Below are positions 12,589 to 24,588 of a stretch of 64,000 nt of DNA, one piece after another (position 1 is the first letter of the stretch; each line of letters starts with the position of its first letter). Origin of the DNA: Armillaria gallica. Taxonomy: Eukaryota; Basidiomycota; Agaricomycetes; Agaricales; Physalacriaceae. The stretch is taken from NCBI GenBank assembly GCA_037576215.1, contig JBANDB010000004.1, positions 3,720,001-3,784,000 of the forward strand, written 5' to 3'. The position numbers and the translations under genes were made by a program. Under the pieces are notes generated by a model that was not told the DNA's origin, did no database searches, and was given only the letters and a program-made list of their open reading frames with translations.

Positions 12589-14556
12589 ATGCACTCGGAT
12601 GCCTTCGATGTAATTCCTTACGAGGTCTGTCGGTACTTCATGACTCCCAGCAGAGCTCATTATTTCATCCATCAGGACATCAAGGGGGACTGGGTCAGAC
12701 TGGGATCCGGGTCGTTTGGGAATGTCTACAAAGGTGTGTCCCGTATATCTCAATGGATCAACAACGACCTCTGTAACGATGATTGTAGGGAAATACCTGG
12801 GCATCGACGTCGCCATCAAGGAAGTTCTCCCATCCACCGAGTACGACGTTGGCAAATACTTTGAGCGAGAATGGCGGTTGATGAAGGAATCACGACATCC
12901 AAATATTGTGCTCTTCTTGGGTCTTTCGCGGGCACCGGCGCCTGACAACCGAATATTCATCATCTCCGAATACATTGAGAACGGAAACCTTCGTCTTTAC
13001 ATCCACAACAAGTCCAAGCCATTTCCCTGGCGCCTTCGTCTCTCCTTTGCTACCGATATCGCGCGTGCTCTCGCCTACTGCACGCTCGCAAATGTATCCA
13101 TCGCGATCTCAAAGGTGAAAATCTGCTAGTAACTTCCAACGGGCGTCTCAAGATCACCGATTTTGGTTTCGCCCGCATCGCCGCTCGAAACGAAGAAGAG
13201 TTTAAACGCCTGACTTTCTGTGGTACAGACTCGTACATGTCCCCTGAGGTCTTAGTCGGGGACGAGTTCGACCTGCCTACCGATATCTTTTCCCTTGGAA
13301 TTATACTTTGCGAGATCGTGTCACGCCAGCTGGCGGATGACAGGCATTTCAAGAGGTGTCCTCCAACGTTCAACATCGATGAAGATGAGATCCGCAAACT
13401 CGCAAGTCCGGGCTGTCCTCCAGACATGATCGCCCTGTGTCTGGACTGCCTTGCCACAGATCCTGCCGCGCGACCTGTTACCCGTGACATCCTTGAACGT
13501 CTTCGGCTCATTGAAGTGGAAGTGCTGGCACGTCCGAGCGAGGATGAAGATGCTCATGTCGGTAGTATCAAGTTCATGACCGGCGGCAAGCGACCATCCG
13601 CTGGCCCGCGCATTCCCAGCTTCGGAATGGGAGTCGGAAAGGACATTCGGTCCAGCGGGTCGTCCACTGATGATAGTGATGACGAGCTGATGGAGGCAGT
13701 TATGGGCCTATCCAGTGTAGGAGTCAATAGTGGTTGGAGCGATTCGACTGGTGGTAAGCTTGCTCCTCACTTGGATTATGAGTTATTTATCTATCTCAAT
13801 TTAGGTGGTAATCAACCTCTTCTGAACACCGAGTCATCCGACTACAGCACCACTGTCATCCGTTCGCATCCCTCGCAGCAAACAGTGCCTCCTTCCCTTT
13901 CCTCTATCTTAACCATCCGCGCTTCTCCAAATCCAAACGAGACACCAGACCAAGTACTACCAGCGTCAGACCCTTCACCCTCATCTCGTTCCACCATCGT
14001 GGCTCAGCATGCCGAAGGCGAAGACTTTTGGGTACTTCATCCATTATGTCTATCGACTCTCTTGACTCATACCACACTGCGGCAGGCTTTTCTGTAATCT
14101 CCAGCGCACTGGCGACAGAAGGAGGTTCCACGATCCGCTCTCTGCATGGCAACTATGTTGCTCCTCTTGTCCACCGCTTCAGCCTTCTTAAACCTGGTGG
14201 CGCCAAGCCCAAGAAGAACAGCATCAGTGGTACCATATCACCCCCGGCGAAGCTGCTACGTGGAACCCGCTTGACTTGATTTTCTCCAGTGGCCTGTTTG
14301 TAGCCAAGTGTGATGTGTGTACGAAGAGGCTAGGATGGAAACCCGTGTTGGAGTGTGATGACTGTGGACTGAAGTACGGTTTCTGAATCCAATCCATCGT
14401 CGAAGTATCACTGAAACATGCTGACGCAGGGCGCACATCAAGTGCGGCGAGGTTGCTCCGCACGACTGTGGTCTTCGACCCTACCATGACCACACCACAG
14501 GCATGTCTCCGGTGTCTAAAGTAAAGCAAGGCGGCAAGGGGAGCCCGACTAGATGA
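12589..14556 (+). CDS. TKL-type protein kinase with C-terminal C1 (phorbol-ester/DAG-type) zinc finger, apparent frameshifts
   Basis: Serine/threonine kinase of the tyrosine-kinase-like group. Exon 1 carries the glycine loop LGSGSFGNVYKG; a 55 nt intron (12734-12788, GTGTGT...GTAG) leads to KYLGIDVAIKEVLPSTEYD (the Lys of VAIKE is the ATP-binding residue). The catalytic loop CIHRDLKGENLLV and the DFG loop KITDFGFARIAARN follow, then SYMSPEV. A second intron near 13753-13804 lies in the Ser-rich linker. The tail ends in a C1 finger, HITPGE...KCDVCTKRLGWKP...CDDCGLKAHIKCGE...C, spanning a final intron (about 14370-14430), with stop at 14554. Conserved text shifts by one base near 13079-13082 (ALAYC-HARKC, just before HRD), near 14025-14032 and near 14228-14235. 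As it stands the longest single ORF breaks before HRD. The start ATG at 12589 gives MHSDAFDVIPYEV; an in-frame upstream ATG at 12487 also exists. Confidence 0.85.
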
Positions 14557-14837
14557 TTGCGCTTCTAACTTTCTTTTTATCATGATGATTAACGACCTTT
14601 TACGACGTTTCCAGCTGCATACGACTTCCCTTCCATTACGACCATGCATGGACAGATAATTATTTTAACGCATCATTTCATATTTGGACTCCCAGCATTA
14701 TATTTTCAGCTTGTCATTAGTACAAACATCAACGTCTTGTATGTGATTATATTATACGATACGATTCATCTAGTAGTGTTGTATCCATTCATGAAACATT
14801 CCAGTGATGTGATTTCAGATATCATTAGTCCTCTAGG

Positions 14838-16748
14838 TTATATCTTGATATGATTCCGCATGCCCCTGATTTGATCTCCGAGTTCTAGCGCTCTCTTTCC
14901 TTCAAGCCAGAGCATCGCCTCTGGAAAAGTATGTTTCAGTATCAGGACATTGACGAGCTAATATTTGTAGGGACAACCTTTATAGGTATTTGGCACTACC
15001 TTTCGAGAGAGATGGTGCCCCCCTTCTTTGGCCCAGGTGAATCTAAACTCGTTCGTCGTGTGCTCAAAACCGGTCTTCGCATCTACGACGTTGGCTGTGA
15101 CTCCGACGTGCTGCGTGATGCAATTAAGACAATGATCACAACCTTGAAACTCTGATCGTAGCACTTACGACGATCATGGGAAACTGGGCCGATGAGGTCG
15201 AGTGCAGGATATATGATGTTAGACGGAGGATGGACCCGATAGGAACAGGTTGGGCAAAAGATATGCCATCCAGCGATAAGAATCTTATGGGACCTCGGGT
15301 GAACATGCTGCTGTTGGCGAACCCAAGCTACATGTCATGTCAACGAATGAAATCAGACACAGTACCGTGCGGACTCACCTCATATGCCAATCTCATGAGG
15401 TATCCACCGAAGACTTTTTGATGAACACTACAGACGTTCAGCGGGAATAGGTTATGGAAGGCGTACTAGGAACATACTTCCGTTCCTGGGGGAACATGAG
15501 CATGCATTTCTCTGCCCGGGTATCTCCCATCCAGACACGGTCGATATCCTTGGCTTCTTCCAGACCATAGTTGAGATAGAATGAATGCAATGCTTTGGCT
15601 TCCTCCGAGCTGGGAGGTACACGGTCTAGGGAGCGCAGGGCCACTGATTGACGTCGCCGCTTCATATCTGCCGGGGTTTGTCAGAAGGGTGGACTATAGT
15701 GAACTAAGTGCATCATCTACCTTCACCCATAGCATGCAATGCTTTCTCTTCTGGAGTGCTGATTACCAAAGGATTCACTTTTCGCGCTTTGTGGGTGTTG
15801 GCGTCACGGCACACCATGGAGAAACGGCCTAGGAAAAGGGTTAGCTATGGAAAGAGAAGATCATCGAGTGTACCAAGAAGCGCCGTTTCTTCGGGCTTGC
15901 CACCACCAATGCTCTCCATTTGTACAGCTACTTCCATAGAGCTCTTGCCGGTGTATATCACCTGGCCACTAAGGCGAAGGTCTCTAGTGGGGTCTAATGT
16001 GGCAAGCATATCGAGTCTAGGTATTCCCGGTTAGGCGGCTAGGTATGCAATATATATGAGTTCTAACCTGTCCACAGACGCTGTGACGATATAGAAAGCC
16101 CCTTTCTTTGATGCGACCAAGGGTCTGAACGCCTGGCCCAAGAGTATGCTTGTAGGAAATCGACCCAGCTAGTGAATCGAGGTGTTCCATGAGCCTAAAT
16201 ATTAATCTTAGGATCTCTGCAGTGTAAATTACAGTGCATACTCACTTGCCGGTCCTTATTGTGCCATGGGCGTTTGTGTATTCTTCCAATAATTCCGGTG
16301 AAGAGCCAAACGGAAGTATTAGCTCTGTGTAAGAGTCGTGCATATATCTCTGAGTCAGATCTATAGGTGTTGATTGAACGGTAGCTTCTTCTCCGGGCTT
16401 GGGCGCAGTATTTAGCAACGTCTCCGACCATTTGACTGGGGTTCGCATGGGCATTATCCTATAAGTTATCGTAGTTAGCACCGACATAATGAAGGATGAA
16501 AGGGCAAGTACGAATGATAGGCAGGATTTGAGCGGGTCCCTGGGCGAATTAATGTTATACCGAAGAGGAACAGTTGAAAATTACTCACTAACCACTTTCA
16601 ATAATTCGTCCATAGCTGTTACATCTTGCGTTTCTTCAACTACAGAACGTGGTAGCATCGACTTAGAATCCCTAAGAGTATGGAGAACAGAGAAAAGCCT
16701 TCTGTTACGAACCGCCTGCCGGCCCTGTCTAGAGAACGCTTTGAACAT
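14838..16748 (-). CDS. ACOT9-like mitochondrial acyl-CoA thioesterase (double hotdog fold)
   Basis: Predicted to hydrolyse acyl-CoA to free acid and CoA in mitochondria. The N-terminus MFKAFSRQGRQAVRNRRLFS is an Arg-rich, acid-free amphipathic presequence. The first hotdog half contains LMEHLDSLAGSISYKH, then AFRPLVASKKGAFYIVTA and VDRLDMLATLDPTRDLRLSG. The second half contains HSFYLNYGLEEAKDIDRVWM and KVFGGYLMRLAYE. These are family hallmarks seen across many short exons on the minus strand, ending with VVDAKTGFEHTTNEFRFTW and a final exon AMLWLEGKRALELGDQIRG; stop TAA at 14840-14838. I saw no obligatory frameshift. The gene is convergent with the kinase (280 bp between stops) and divergent from the membrane-protein gene to its right. 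Confidence 0.85.
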
Positions 16749-17352
16749 GGTGACAAGAATCGGAGATGGGTTAATCCACGAAAAGCAACTCGGCTACTAT
16801 GCGGCCCGGCCACAGCCTCAGGCCTCAGGCCTGAGCGCTAGCTACCATGACTCGAAACTTACCGATGCTTACTACCCTCCCTATCTGATGCACATGTACA
16901 GCCAGCCGCCCCCAACTTTTGTTGAGTCTTGACCATCTAGATTGGATGTACATCGGATCATTCTGGGGGGCGAACAGGAAACGAATTCGGCGGAACAAAA
17001 TCTCAATCTCATGTGGAATCGGTTACGATGCGATGTTGGCGGAAAATTAGATGGCTTACCGCGTCTGTTAGGAGACTAGACTACCTTACTTCAGGCCAAT
17101 ACTGGAAGCTTGCAGCATCTCAACCCGCTGGACAGTTACCAATCAACCACCGAAAAGTGCCGGTTGCAACTTAGATCATTAGCAGATGATCATCATGTCC
17201 AATGGAAGATGTCGAGGCGATAATGTTCCAATTGATGTACCGATGACCTTCCCGCCTTCCTTCCCCCACTGGTTATTCTTTACCCACTTCTACTGATCCA
17301 GGTGAAACTCTTTTGACTCATTCTACGACTACCTTTCCTGTGACAATCCGCC
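16749..17352. other. divergent intergenic region, thioesterase / membrane protein A
   Basis: About 600 bp presumably containing both promoters. A 12 bp perfect palindrome, ctcaggcctgag, is at 16824-16835 within a tandem cctcagg run. The plus-strand ORF covering 16489-16932 is a shadow of the thioesterase 5' exons. Confidence 0.4.
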
Positions 17353-19578
17353 ATGTTTTCGACGTGGAAATTTGGGATTTTCAAGAGGAAGGTCAAGTCA
17401 TTGGTCTGTGCCTGGTTCCTTTGTTTTTCCGGACACTTACAGAAAGACAGTACACACGCGTCACGCGCAATCGCCTGACATTTACATTCTTTCTCTTTGG
17501 CCTCCTCCATTGTTTTGCTCAGGGAATCATACAATCATTTCTCTTCTCGATTGATTCGGAGTACAGTTCCTTTCTCTCCCAGGTCGTCCATGCCGCCGAT
17601 GTCCCTCCAAAAAATCATACCTTACCTCGAAGGGTCGAGCGGCAATTATCGGTTAAGGATGTGCAACTATATTCCCCACTTCGACTACAACTGTACAGAC
17701 GTCTTTGAGTCTCACCGTGACACTCGCGCCTCGAATATATCTTTTGAAGACGTGTGTGATCTTACGATTATTCTTCATTCCTTCGCACTTACATTGTTCC
17801 CTATCAACAGCCAGAGAGACGTGGCCAATTTGTGCGTCTGATACTTCCTACCTGAAAACGTCATTTAGCTTATTGTCCTCAGCTGCGTGCCTATATCGGA
17901 AGTAAGGCGCAGCCAGTGCTGTCTCGTAATGAAACGGGTATCACGATTAAGTCTCATGACGGTAAAGAGAAAGTGTTGCTGGACACACAGTGTGTCCAAA
18001 TTCTCGTTTTTCCTTCTCAAGAGTACTTCTTTCCGTCACACTGTTTTATTCGTAGCTAACGGCCCTTATGCAGCTTACGCAACAACGAGAGGGAGGACCT
18101 TGCGTGGGTTTTTTCACTCCAAATGTCTCCATGGTTGCAGCCTTACTGATTCCTGGCATTAGATTGGTCTTCATTCAATTCTGGCTTTTCGTAATGTCTG
18201 TAATCGCCATGTTATATGATTCTGTGCCTCATATGTAAGTGAGACTGCATATCAATGGTTTACCTTCCATTAATATGCAAATTTAGTGTTGCTGGATTCT
18301 GCGCTCGGATGCTTCTAACTGCTTGGTCTGCTCATGTTCTTTGGCGAACCCATTCAAAGAAATCCATCTATCAAGAGCTTATCGGTGCTTCTGCTACGCC
18401 CTGCTCAGCTGATCTATTCAATGAGGATTACTTCCGAGTGAGAAACGGTTACGAGGTGAGCGCATCCCACTGCGTTTCGGGTCCTGTATCTCGTCACGAG
18501 TTCTCACACATCTATGCATCAGATTCCGGATCTGATTCTCAATTTGACTGCCTTGGCTATTGCATGTTACTTGTCCTTGATTCTTTTCAGGGTAAGGGTC
18601 AAGATTTGTCGTGCTTTCATTTATTTATGAGCCCATTGCCTCAGGACTATAACAAACGATCTTTCAAATGCGTTGGCGCTCCAAAGCACATTGCAATTCT
18701 GTACAAGGCATGACTATCCATATAATCTATCATCTGTTTTCTATTGCTGACATATACGACATCAGTATTTTATGGCGGTTCAAGCGTGCCTGCAACTGGA
18801 ACTTTACGTTCTCATGGCAGGCATGGGGCTCTGGATTGATCAACTATTTAATACATATATCGGAGCAATATCGGAACACACGTTTGTTTATGAGGGCGTA
18901 TTCATATTCTACACAGTTGTACGTCGTTTGACTTCCCAGCTCTGCCATGTACTGATCCATTCGGTTCTTGAAGCTTGTTATTCCGTGGCTTGTTTTGGTC
19001 AGGCTGCTGTTTTCCCCTTCTTACTATACCTGACATTCGTTGTAGGGATGGTATGCAATCCGACACGAGAGAACGGTCTTGATGGCACTTTTCATTTTCG
19101 CTTCTTTTGTCTTCTTCTTCACTACGAGCATCATGTTTTATTCACAAGTCTTCCGATGGCAAGTGATGTCTTGTTTGCGAGCCAGGTGGACTATCTAACC
19201 GTTCTCCTCCACGTAGGACGTTTATCAGTTGGGCGAACTTAGCGTGCTTTCTTGTAGCCTCCATGATTCTTATGCTTGCTTGCATTATTCTGGGGCTCAT
19301 TTGCCTTCGTAATTTTGGCAAAGGCCTTTCCCATTATCGTACGTTCTTTCATCTGCGATTTTGAAGAACATGGTACTGATATTGTCACAGTGCATGCAGA
19401 CTCCATTCTGGAGTCATTGGACTTTTCTCCTGCGGTCTTCGAGAATGACATCGATTACCACGTTGACTCTAAAGCGGAGCACGACAAAGCTATCGACTCC
19501 CTTCAAGGCTACCACTCGCAGCTGAAGTACAACATCAGCGATGAGAGCTTGGAGGTGGGCTCGCCTGATCATAAATAG
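17353..19578 (+). CDS. multi-pass membrane protein A, unknown basidiomycete family
   Basis: I do not recognise a named family. The exons give: a short basic N-terminus (MFSTWKFGIFKRK); a membrane segment LTFTFFLFGLLHCFAQGIIQ; an extracytoplasmic region with a possible glycosylation site (SRNETGITIKS) and few cysteines; then several membrane segments including IPDLILNLTALAIACYLSL, LQLELYVLMAGMGLWIDQL and ILMLACIILGLICLRNFGKG. The cytosolic tail carries LESLDFSPAVFEND and ends at the TAG at 19576. Introns of 45-70 nt interrupt nearly every membrane segment. The same order of blocks, including G-M-W-I-D and the membrane-exit motif C-R/L-x-F-x-K-G-L followed by DF(S/T)PAxF, occurs in the gene at 28395-30970, so the two are divergent paralogues. 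One frame change near 17610 (VPPK-K) may be an intron or a base error. Confidence 0.7.
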
Positions 19579-19771
19579 AAATCAAATCTGGGATACGATA
19601 TACCCTCTTTTTATCCGACTTTCATTACCAGTAAATGTAAACGCGAACCTTTGTACATAAATATTTTCAAGTGGTGCATCGTGATCTAAACTTGGCAGTC
19701 ACTACGATTAAGTGTCGGGAAATCGGGCCGGAATTACCGGCTATATCTTGGACCCAATCTTCCACATTGCA

Positions 19772-22019
19772 ATGGTATTTCAAGCACCGTATCCATCATA
19801 CGACCCCACCGACAAGGAAGGGTAGGTGACAATATTTTATTTTCCGGCAGCCTTTGACTAAGAAAAACAGATTTTCGTGAGTCTGTCATCAATTGTACCT
19901 TTGAACGATCAGTCCAACAATCGTAGCTACGAAACTGTACAAAAGCGATGGCCGATCATCCTCACTGGAGTCGTCAACCAGCTTCATCTAGAGAACCACG
20001 ACATGTTTGTTAATCCACAACAAGCCGATGGCAAGGATCTGCAGGAAGCCAAGCTTGCCGAAGGGAAAGCTCTCATTCGAGAAAGTTAGCAAACTCAAGT
20101 ATGAGATGGCGCGGGATCATGTTTTAGAGTGTGTTTGCTTTTCAACCTACCTTCAGTGCCCTTAACCACATTCCAGACCTCTCTCTCAAGACGGCGGTTC
20201 ACACATAGAGACATATAACACGGAGTTGGAACGACTAGCAGCCATCTCGAAGAATACGTGGTTTACTGCCCCATGGCTGTTTGCAGAGTACGGTTTGGTA
20301 TTTTTAATATGAATAGCAATCTCACCCTCTTCTAGATGCTATCTGTTTGTACACCATTTCCATCTACCTAATACGTCTAATGCCAGCTAGTTATCGTCTG
20401 ATTTGGTCTTTCCTCTTGCAAACAACGCACTGGCGTCAATATGATCCATTCCGTGCTCAGAAGGTCGACGCGTTTCAGAAATCTGGCGTCGCGATATATA
20501 GTGAGTGATTATTGGGGCGTAAGCTCAGGTTATAACGTTGGATCGCTTAACTGAATACAGAGATCGCAACCATTATCTATGAATTAGACCACGAGAAGAA
20601 AAATGTAGAAGAAAACGTCGATAATCTGAAGGTTTTGTTTCAGGAGATGGTGCAGATGTGCTTATGGCAAGTTAAATCTTCTGGACATTTCGTATTATAT
20701 AACAGCGCGCTCGTTTTTCAGGGGAAACTCCATCGTTTGTGCACCGTTTCACGCTTTGGAATTTTTTACTAACATCTCATAGGATTTATCTTTGTTAACA
20801 AATTTATCTTCATCAGACATCGAGCATCTTCAGGCTGTTGGCAAAGACGCTCAAGCGGCTAGAGAGGCGTTCATTTTGAAAGACGACCAGGAACCTGTGT
20901 GGAACCATCTCAAGTCTCTCAATGGCGGGAGAGTAGATTTTGTGCTTGATAACGGTTAGATGAAGGCCTTCTTCTTAAATTTGTTGACAGACATCATGAC
21001 ACCGTTACAGCCGGTTTTGAGGTAAGCCTTTGTCAAGAACAACTTTCAGGCTTCACCAGATACCAATTCATTCAGCTCTTCACGGACCTGGTCTTCGCTG
21101 ACTTCCTGGTCACCCATACGCCATATGTGTCTAAGGTCGTTATGCAGTGCGTCATCTCAATAATGCGTACCCAGCCTTGCATCTGATTTGAATGTAGCCC
21201 CAAGTTAATCCCATGGTATGTATCTGATGTAACCCCATCCGATTTTTCGCAAACCTTGGATCTCCTCCTTGACGACGCGTTTCTGGCTTCATCATCTCCA
21301 ACCGAAGTAGAGAGAAGGAATCTTCGGTACATGGTGACCAGATGGAAAGATTATGTAGAACAAGGCATCTTCTCGTTGTCCGTTCCGATAAGTACTCCTC
21401 TTGGAGAAGGAATAGGTTCCACGGCCGAATTTTGGACGACTCATTTACCCTACTGGGACATGAAGATCCATAATCAGCCTTTGTGGACGGATTTGCATCT
21501 TAACAGCAGCCTTGTTATATTCAAGGTTAGTTGACATCTGTTCTAGTGATTTGATCATAGACTGACGAAGCGCACATCATCTAGGGAGACCTAAAGTAAG
21601 TACGATCTAATCCTGGTGTTACTATCCACTCATCTGATTCACTTAGTTACCGAAAGCAAGTGGATTCATTATCTAAAGCGTTTCGGGAAGCTGATTGTGC
21701 CTGCAGGCTGACGGGAGATATAAGCTGGCCGACATCAACTCCATTTCGGACAGCCATAGGTAAGGTGACTCTGAATCATGCGAGCATTTTCTTCATACTG
21801 TAAAAGGGCCTTTGGCGGGATCCTTCCTCTATTGAGTCTCCGAACTAGCAAGGCTGATGTTGTCGCGGGAGTTAGTGATGAGGTAGCCGCCCAGCTTGAT
21901 AAAACCGATAAGCACTGGCGAGTCAACGGACGGTAAATTTGATTTCTGTGACTTCAACTGTCTCTTATTGGTTCCCTTCCAGGTATGCCTTGATATCCTT
22001 CGAGAATAAGTCATCTTAG
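19772..22019 (+). CDS. ARMT1/DUF89-family damage-control metal-dependent phosphatase
   Basis: Belongs to the DUF89 family, whose members dephosphorylate damaged or surplus phosphometabolites (for example sugar phosphates) using a divalent metal. The start is ATG at 19772 (MVFQAPYPSYDPTD). The second intron (GTGAGT...CGTAG, 50 nt) joins to YETVQKRWPIILTGVVNQLH. Further exons carry LSQDGGSHIETYNTELERLA, TWFTAPWLFAECYLYR, GNATDLSLL, the metal-site block DFVLDNAGFELFTDL, FKGDLNYRKL and LRTSKADVVAG, and end in NGRYALISFENKSS with TAG at 22017. The GDLNYRKL and RTxKADV blocks are the family signature. About nine short exons; all joins keep frame and I saw no damage. The next gene starts about 220 bp downstream on the same strand. 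Confidence 0.87.
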
Positions 22020-22192
22020 ATGACTGCATTCATGCATATTTTGTGTCTGTGTACCATCTTGTTCTCATCAGTTCAAATGCGAATCCCGTCGACCCGTATC
22101 AAGGAACCTTCTGTTGAGAAGCGCATGCCAAGCACATTGATATGAATACCGTGAATCCTGCGCTTGCCGTCATCACCGGAAGCGAAATGCAC

Positions 22193-22199
22193 ATATAAG
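22193..22199 (+). promoter_or_regulatory. TATA-like element upstream of the amine oxidase
   Basis: The sequence atataag lies about 40 bp upstream of the ATG at 22237, in the right place for a core promoter element. Position and composition are the only evidence. Confidence 0.35.
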
Positions 22200-22236
22200 A
22201 CAAGTACATCATTTTGCTTCTTATCTCCTGGCCAGG

Positions 22237-24147
22237 ATGACGCCTGCTTTCGTTTTGGCTGCTTCTCTCGCCCTAGCAGCTAGCGTGTCAGGCTCGGCTT
22301 TTCCTAGGAACAATGGATCCAGTAACCCTCGAGTGCTCATTCTTGGTGGAGGCGTTGCCGGTGTCATCGCTGCCCGAACCTTGCACGAACGCGGTATCGA
22401 CAACTTCGTGATCGTTGAAGCTCGCGATGAGCTTGGCGGACGAATGAAGAGCCAGACCTTTGCTGGCTACACGATTGAGCTTGGTGCCAACTGGTGTGTG
22501 CCTTTTTTTAAAAAATATTACGTCCAGTGGGCTGATACTATTCTCGACCGAAGGGTGCAAGGGACGCAAACGGGAACTGGCCCGGCCAACCCGATTTTCG
22601 AACTGGCCCTGAAGCACAATGTGACGACGCAGTACAACGATTTATATGGAAGCCTGAGTAGGTGGCCGCGGCCGTTAACTTCTCACACTTGTTAACCGGT
22701 CATAGCGACCTATGATATTACTGGCGAAGTGGATTATCTGGACGTATTTAACGATGCCGTTGACGCGTATTCCGCTTTGACCGTGACTGCAGGTGGGCTT
22801 TGTCTTAGCAGAATGCGTGTTCCCCTTTAGTACTCACTACAGGTTGCAGGTGCGCGTGTCACCGGATCATTAGTGGATTTGACTTCAAAAACGGGCTATG
22901 CACTGAATGGAGTCAAGCCGCGAGACCCGCATGAGATGGCAGCAGAGTACTTTCAGGCGAGTAACTCCATAACGATCACATGTAGACTTAGCATGACCCT
23001 GGGGCGCAGTTTGATTGGGAATATGCTCAAAAACCTGATCAGACCTCGTGGATTGCTTCGTCTTTGGCACGTAAGGGTGATCTCTGAAGCAGTTCGAAAG
23101 CTGAAGCCATTTTAGAACAACAACTTCACGTTTGACGCCGACGAAGGCGGCTTTTCCGAGGACCAGCTTCTCTCTATCGATCAACGAGGGTTCAAAGCCC
23201 TGATCCAACTGGAAGCTCAAGAATTCGTGCAACCCGAGCAACTTTCACTGAATTCGACGGTGAAGACGATTTCGTATTCTAGAGATGGAGTACAGGTGAC
23301 GCTGACCAGTGGCGAAACGATTGGAGGGGATTACGCACTTTGCACGTTCAGCCTCGGGGTATTGCAGGACGACTATGTGACATTCGAGCCTCCCCTTCCG
23401 GACTACAAAATGGAAGCAATCCAGAGTATGACAATGGCTACTTACACAAAGATATTCTTGAAGTTTCCCGAGAAGTTCTGGTTTGATACGGAGGTCAATC
23501 TGTTTCTCCTGTTACGAAATGAAACTGCCACTGATGTCGTAGTAGATGGCCTTGTATGCGGATCCAACGCGCGGTGCTTATCCGGTCTGGCAATCGTTAG
23601 ACCACCCAAACTTCTTCCCAGGCTCCGGATTGATATTCGCTACTGTGACGGTTAGTACTCATCCCGAAGTTTGTGTTCGCCTCATAGTTTATTCTATAGG
23701 GAGATTGGTCGCTAAGAGTAGAGGCACTGTCTGATAAGCAGGTACAGGACGAAGCAATGGACGTCCTCCGGAAGATGTACCCGAATGTCACCATTCCAGA
23801 GCCGACCGAGTTCCTCTTCCCGCGATGGAATTCTGATCCTCTTTATCGAGGATCATATTCCAATTGGCCCCCATCGTTTTTCAGTCAACATCACGACAAT
23901 CTCCGGTCAAATATTGACCGGTTATACTTTGCTGGTGAAGCAACGAGCCTGAGATATTTTGGTGAGCTAGGGTCTAGTAGCCGCGGAGCAGACAGTTGAT
24001 GCGTCGTCATTTCCAGGCTTTTTGCACGGTGCGTACGACGAAGGGTTGAAGGTAGCAGTGAACATGGTGGAATGTATGAGGGGTGAAGGATGTGCTGCGC
24101 TGCAACATGTAGAGAGCGTGAAGAACGCATTTCCGTACGAGATATGA
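22237..24147 (+). CDS. secreted FAD-dependent amine oxidase, polyamine-oxidase type
   Basis: Flavoenzyme expected to oxidise amines (polyamine-type substrates) with release of hydrogen peroxide. The signal peptide MTPAFVLAASLALAASVSGS precedes the dinucleotide-binding fold RVLILGGGVAGVIAARTLHE, with IVEARDELGGRMKSQTF just after it. An intron after GANW leads to VQGTQTGTGPANPIFELALK. Later exons carry QLSLNSTVKTISYSRDGVQV, TFSLGVLQ and TATYTKIFLKFPEKFW-like text, MALYADPTRGAYPVWQSLDH, LRKMYPNVTIPEPTEFLFPR, and the C-terminal FAD-contact motif RLYFAGEATS. The end is FLHGAYDEGLKVAVNMVE with stop TGA at 24145. All joins keep frame, so this copy appears intact. Broken copies of the same gene lie about 7 kb away on the opposite strand. 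Confidence 0.87.
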
Positions 24148-24588
24148 CACATGATGCCCTGTTGAGTGTGTATATCCCGTGTCGTGAAGGGGAATTGCTA
24201 AGACCCGAGGGTGATGTATCATCCTGAAAGGTTGGCAATGACCATCGTCAGCTGCCTACAAGTAACGAGCCCGGAGTCGAAAGAATCGTGATAGGCTGCT
24301 TTGATTATCGCATTGAGGAATTTTTGATTGGGTCAAAATTAGTGGAGATATTTTCCAGGACGTGCCTCAGTTTGGCAACACAAAATGGCAGGGGGTTTGG
24401 ATAACTTTTTGGACCAGATTGCTTATAAGTAGTGGATCGCACCATAAGGAAGAAGAAGGAAGGAGGGGAATTTTTATTATAACTTCGACCGATTTGGTAG
24501 GTCCTCGATGTTTACCTTGACCATCATGATGCCGCCGACCATCAATTTCTTTCTGTTCGCCATTGTCGAATGCAGCGTCTAGCTACAT
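24148..24588. other. intergenic, amine oxidase 3' flank and phosphatase promoter
   Basis: About 440 bp with no supported gene. A purine-rich stretch (aaggaagaagaaggaaggagg) is at about 24447-24468. Confidence 0.45.
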
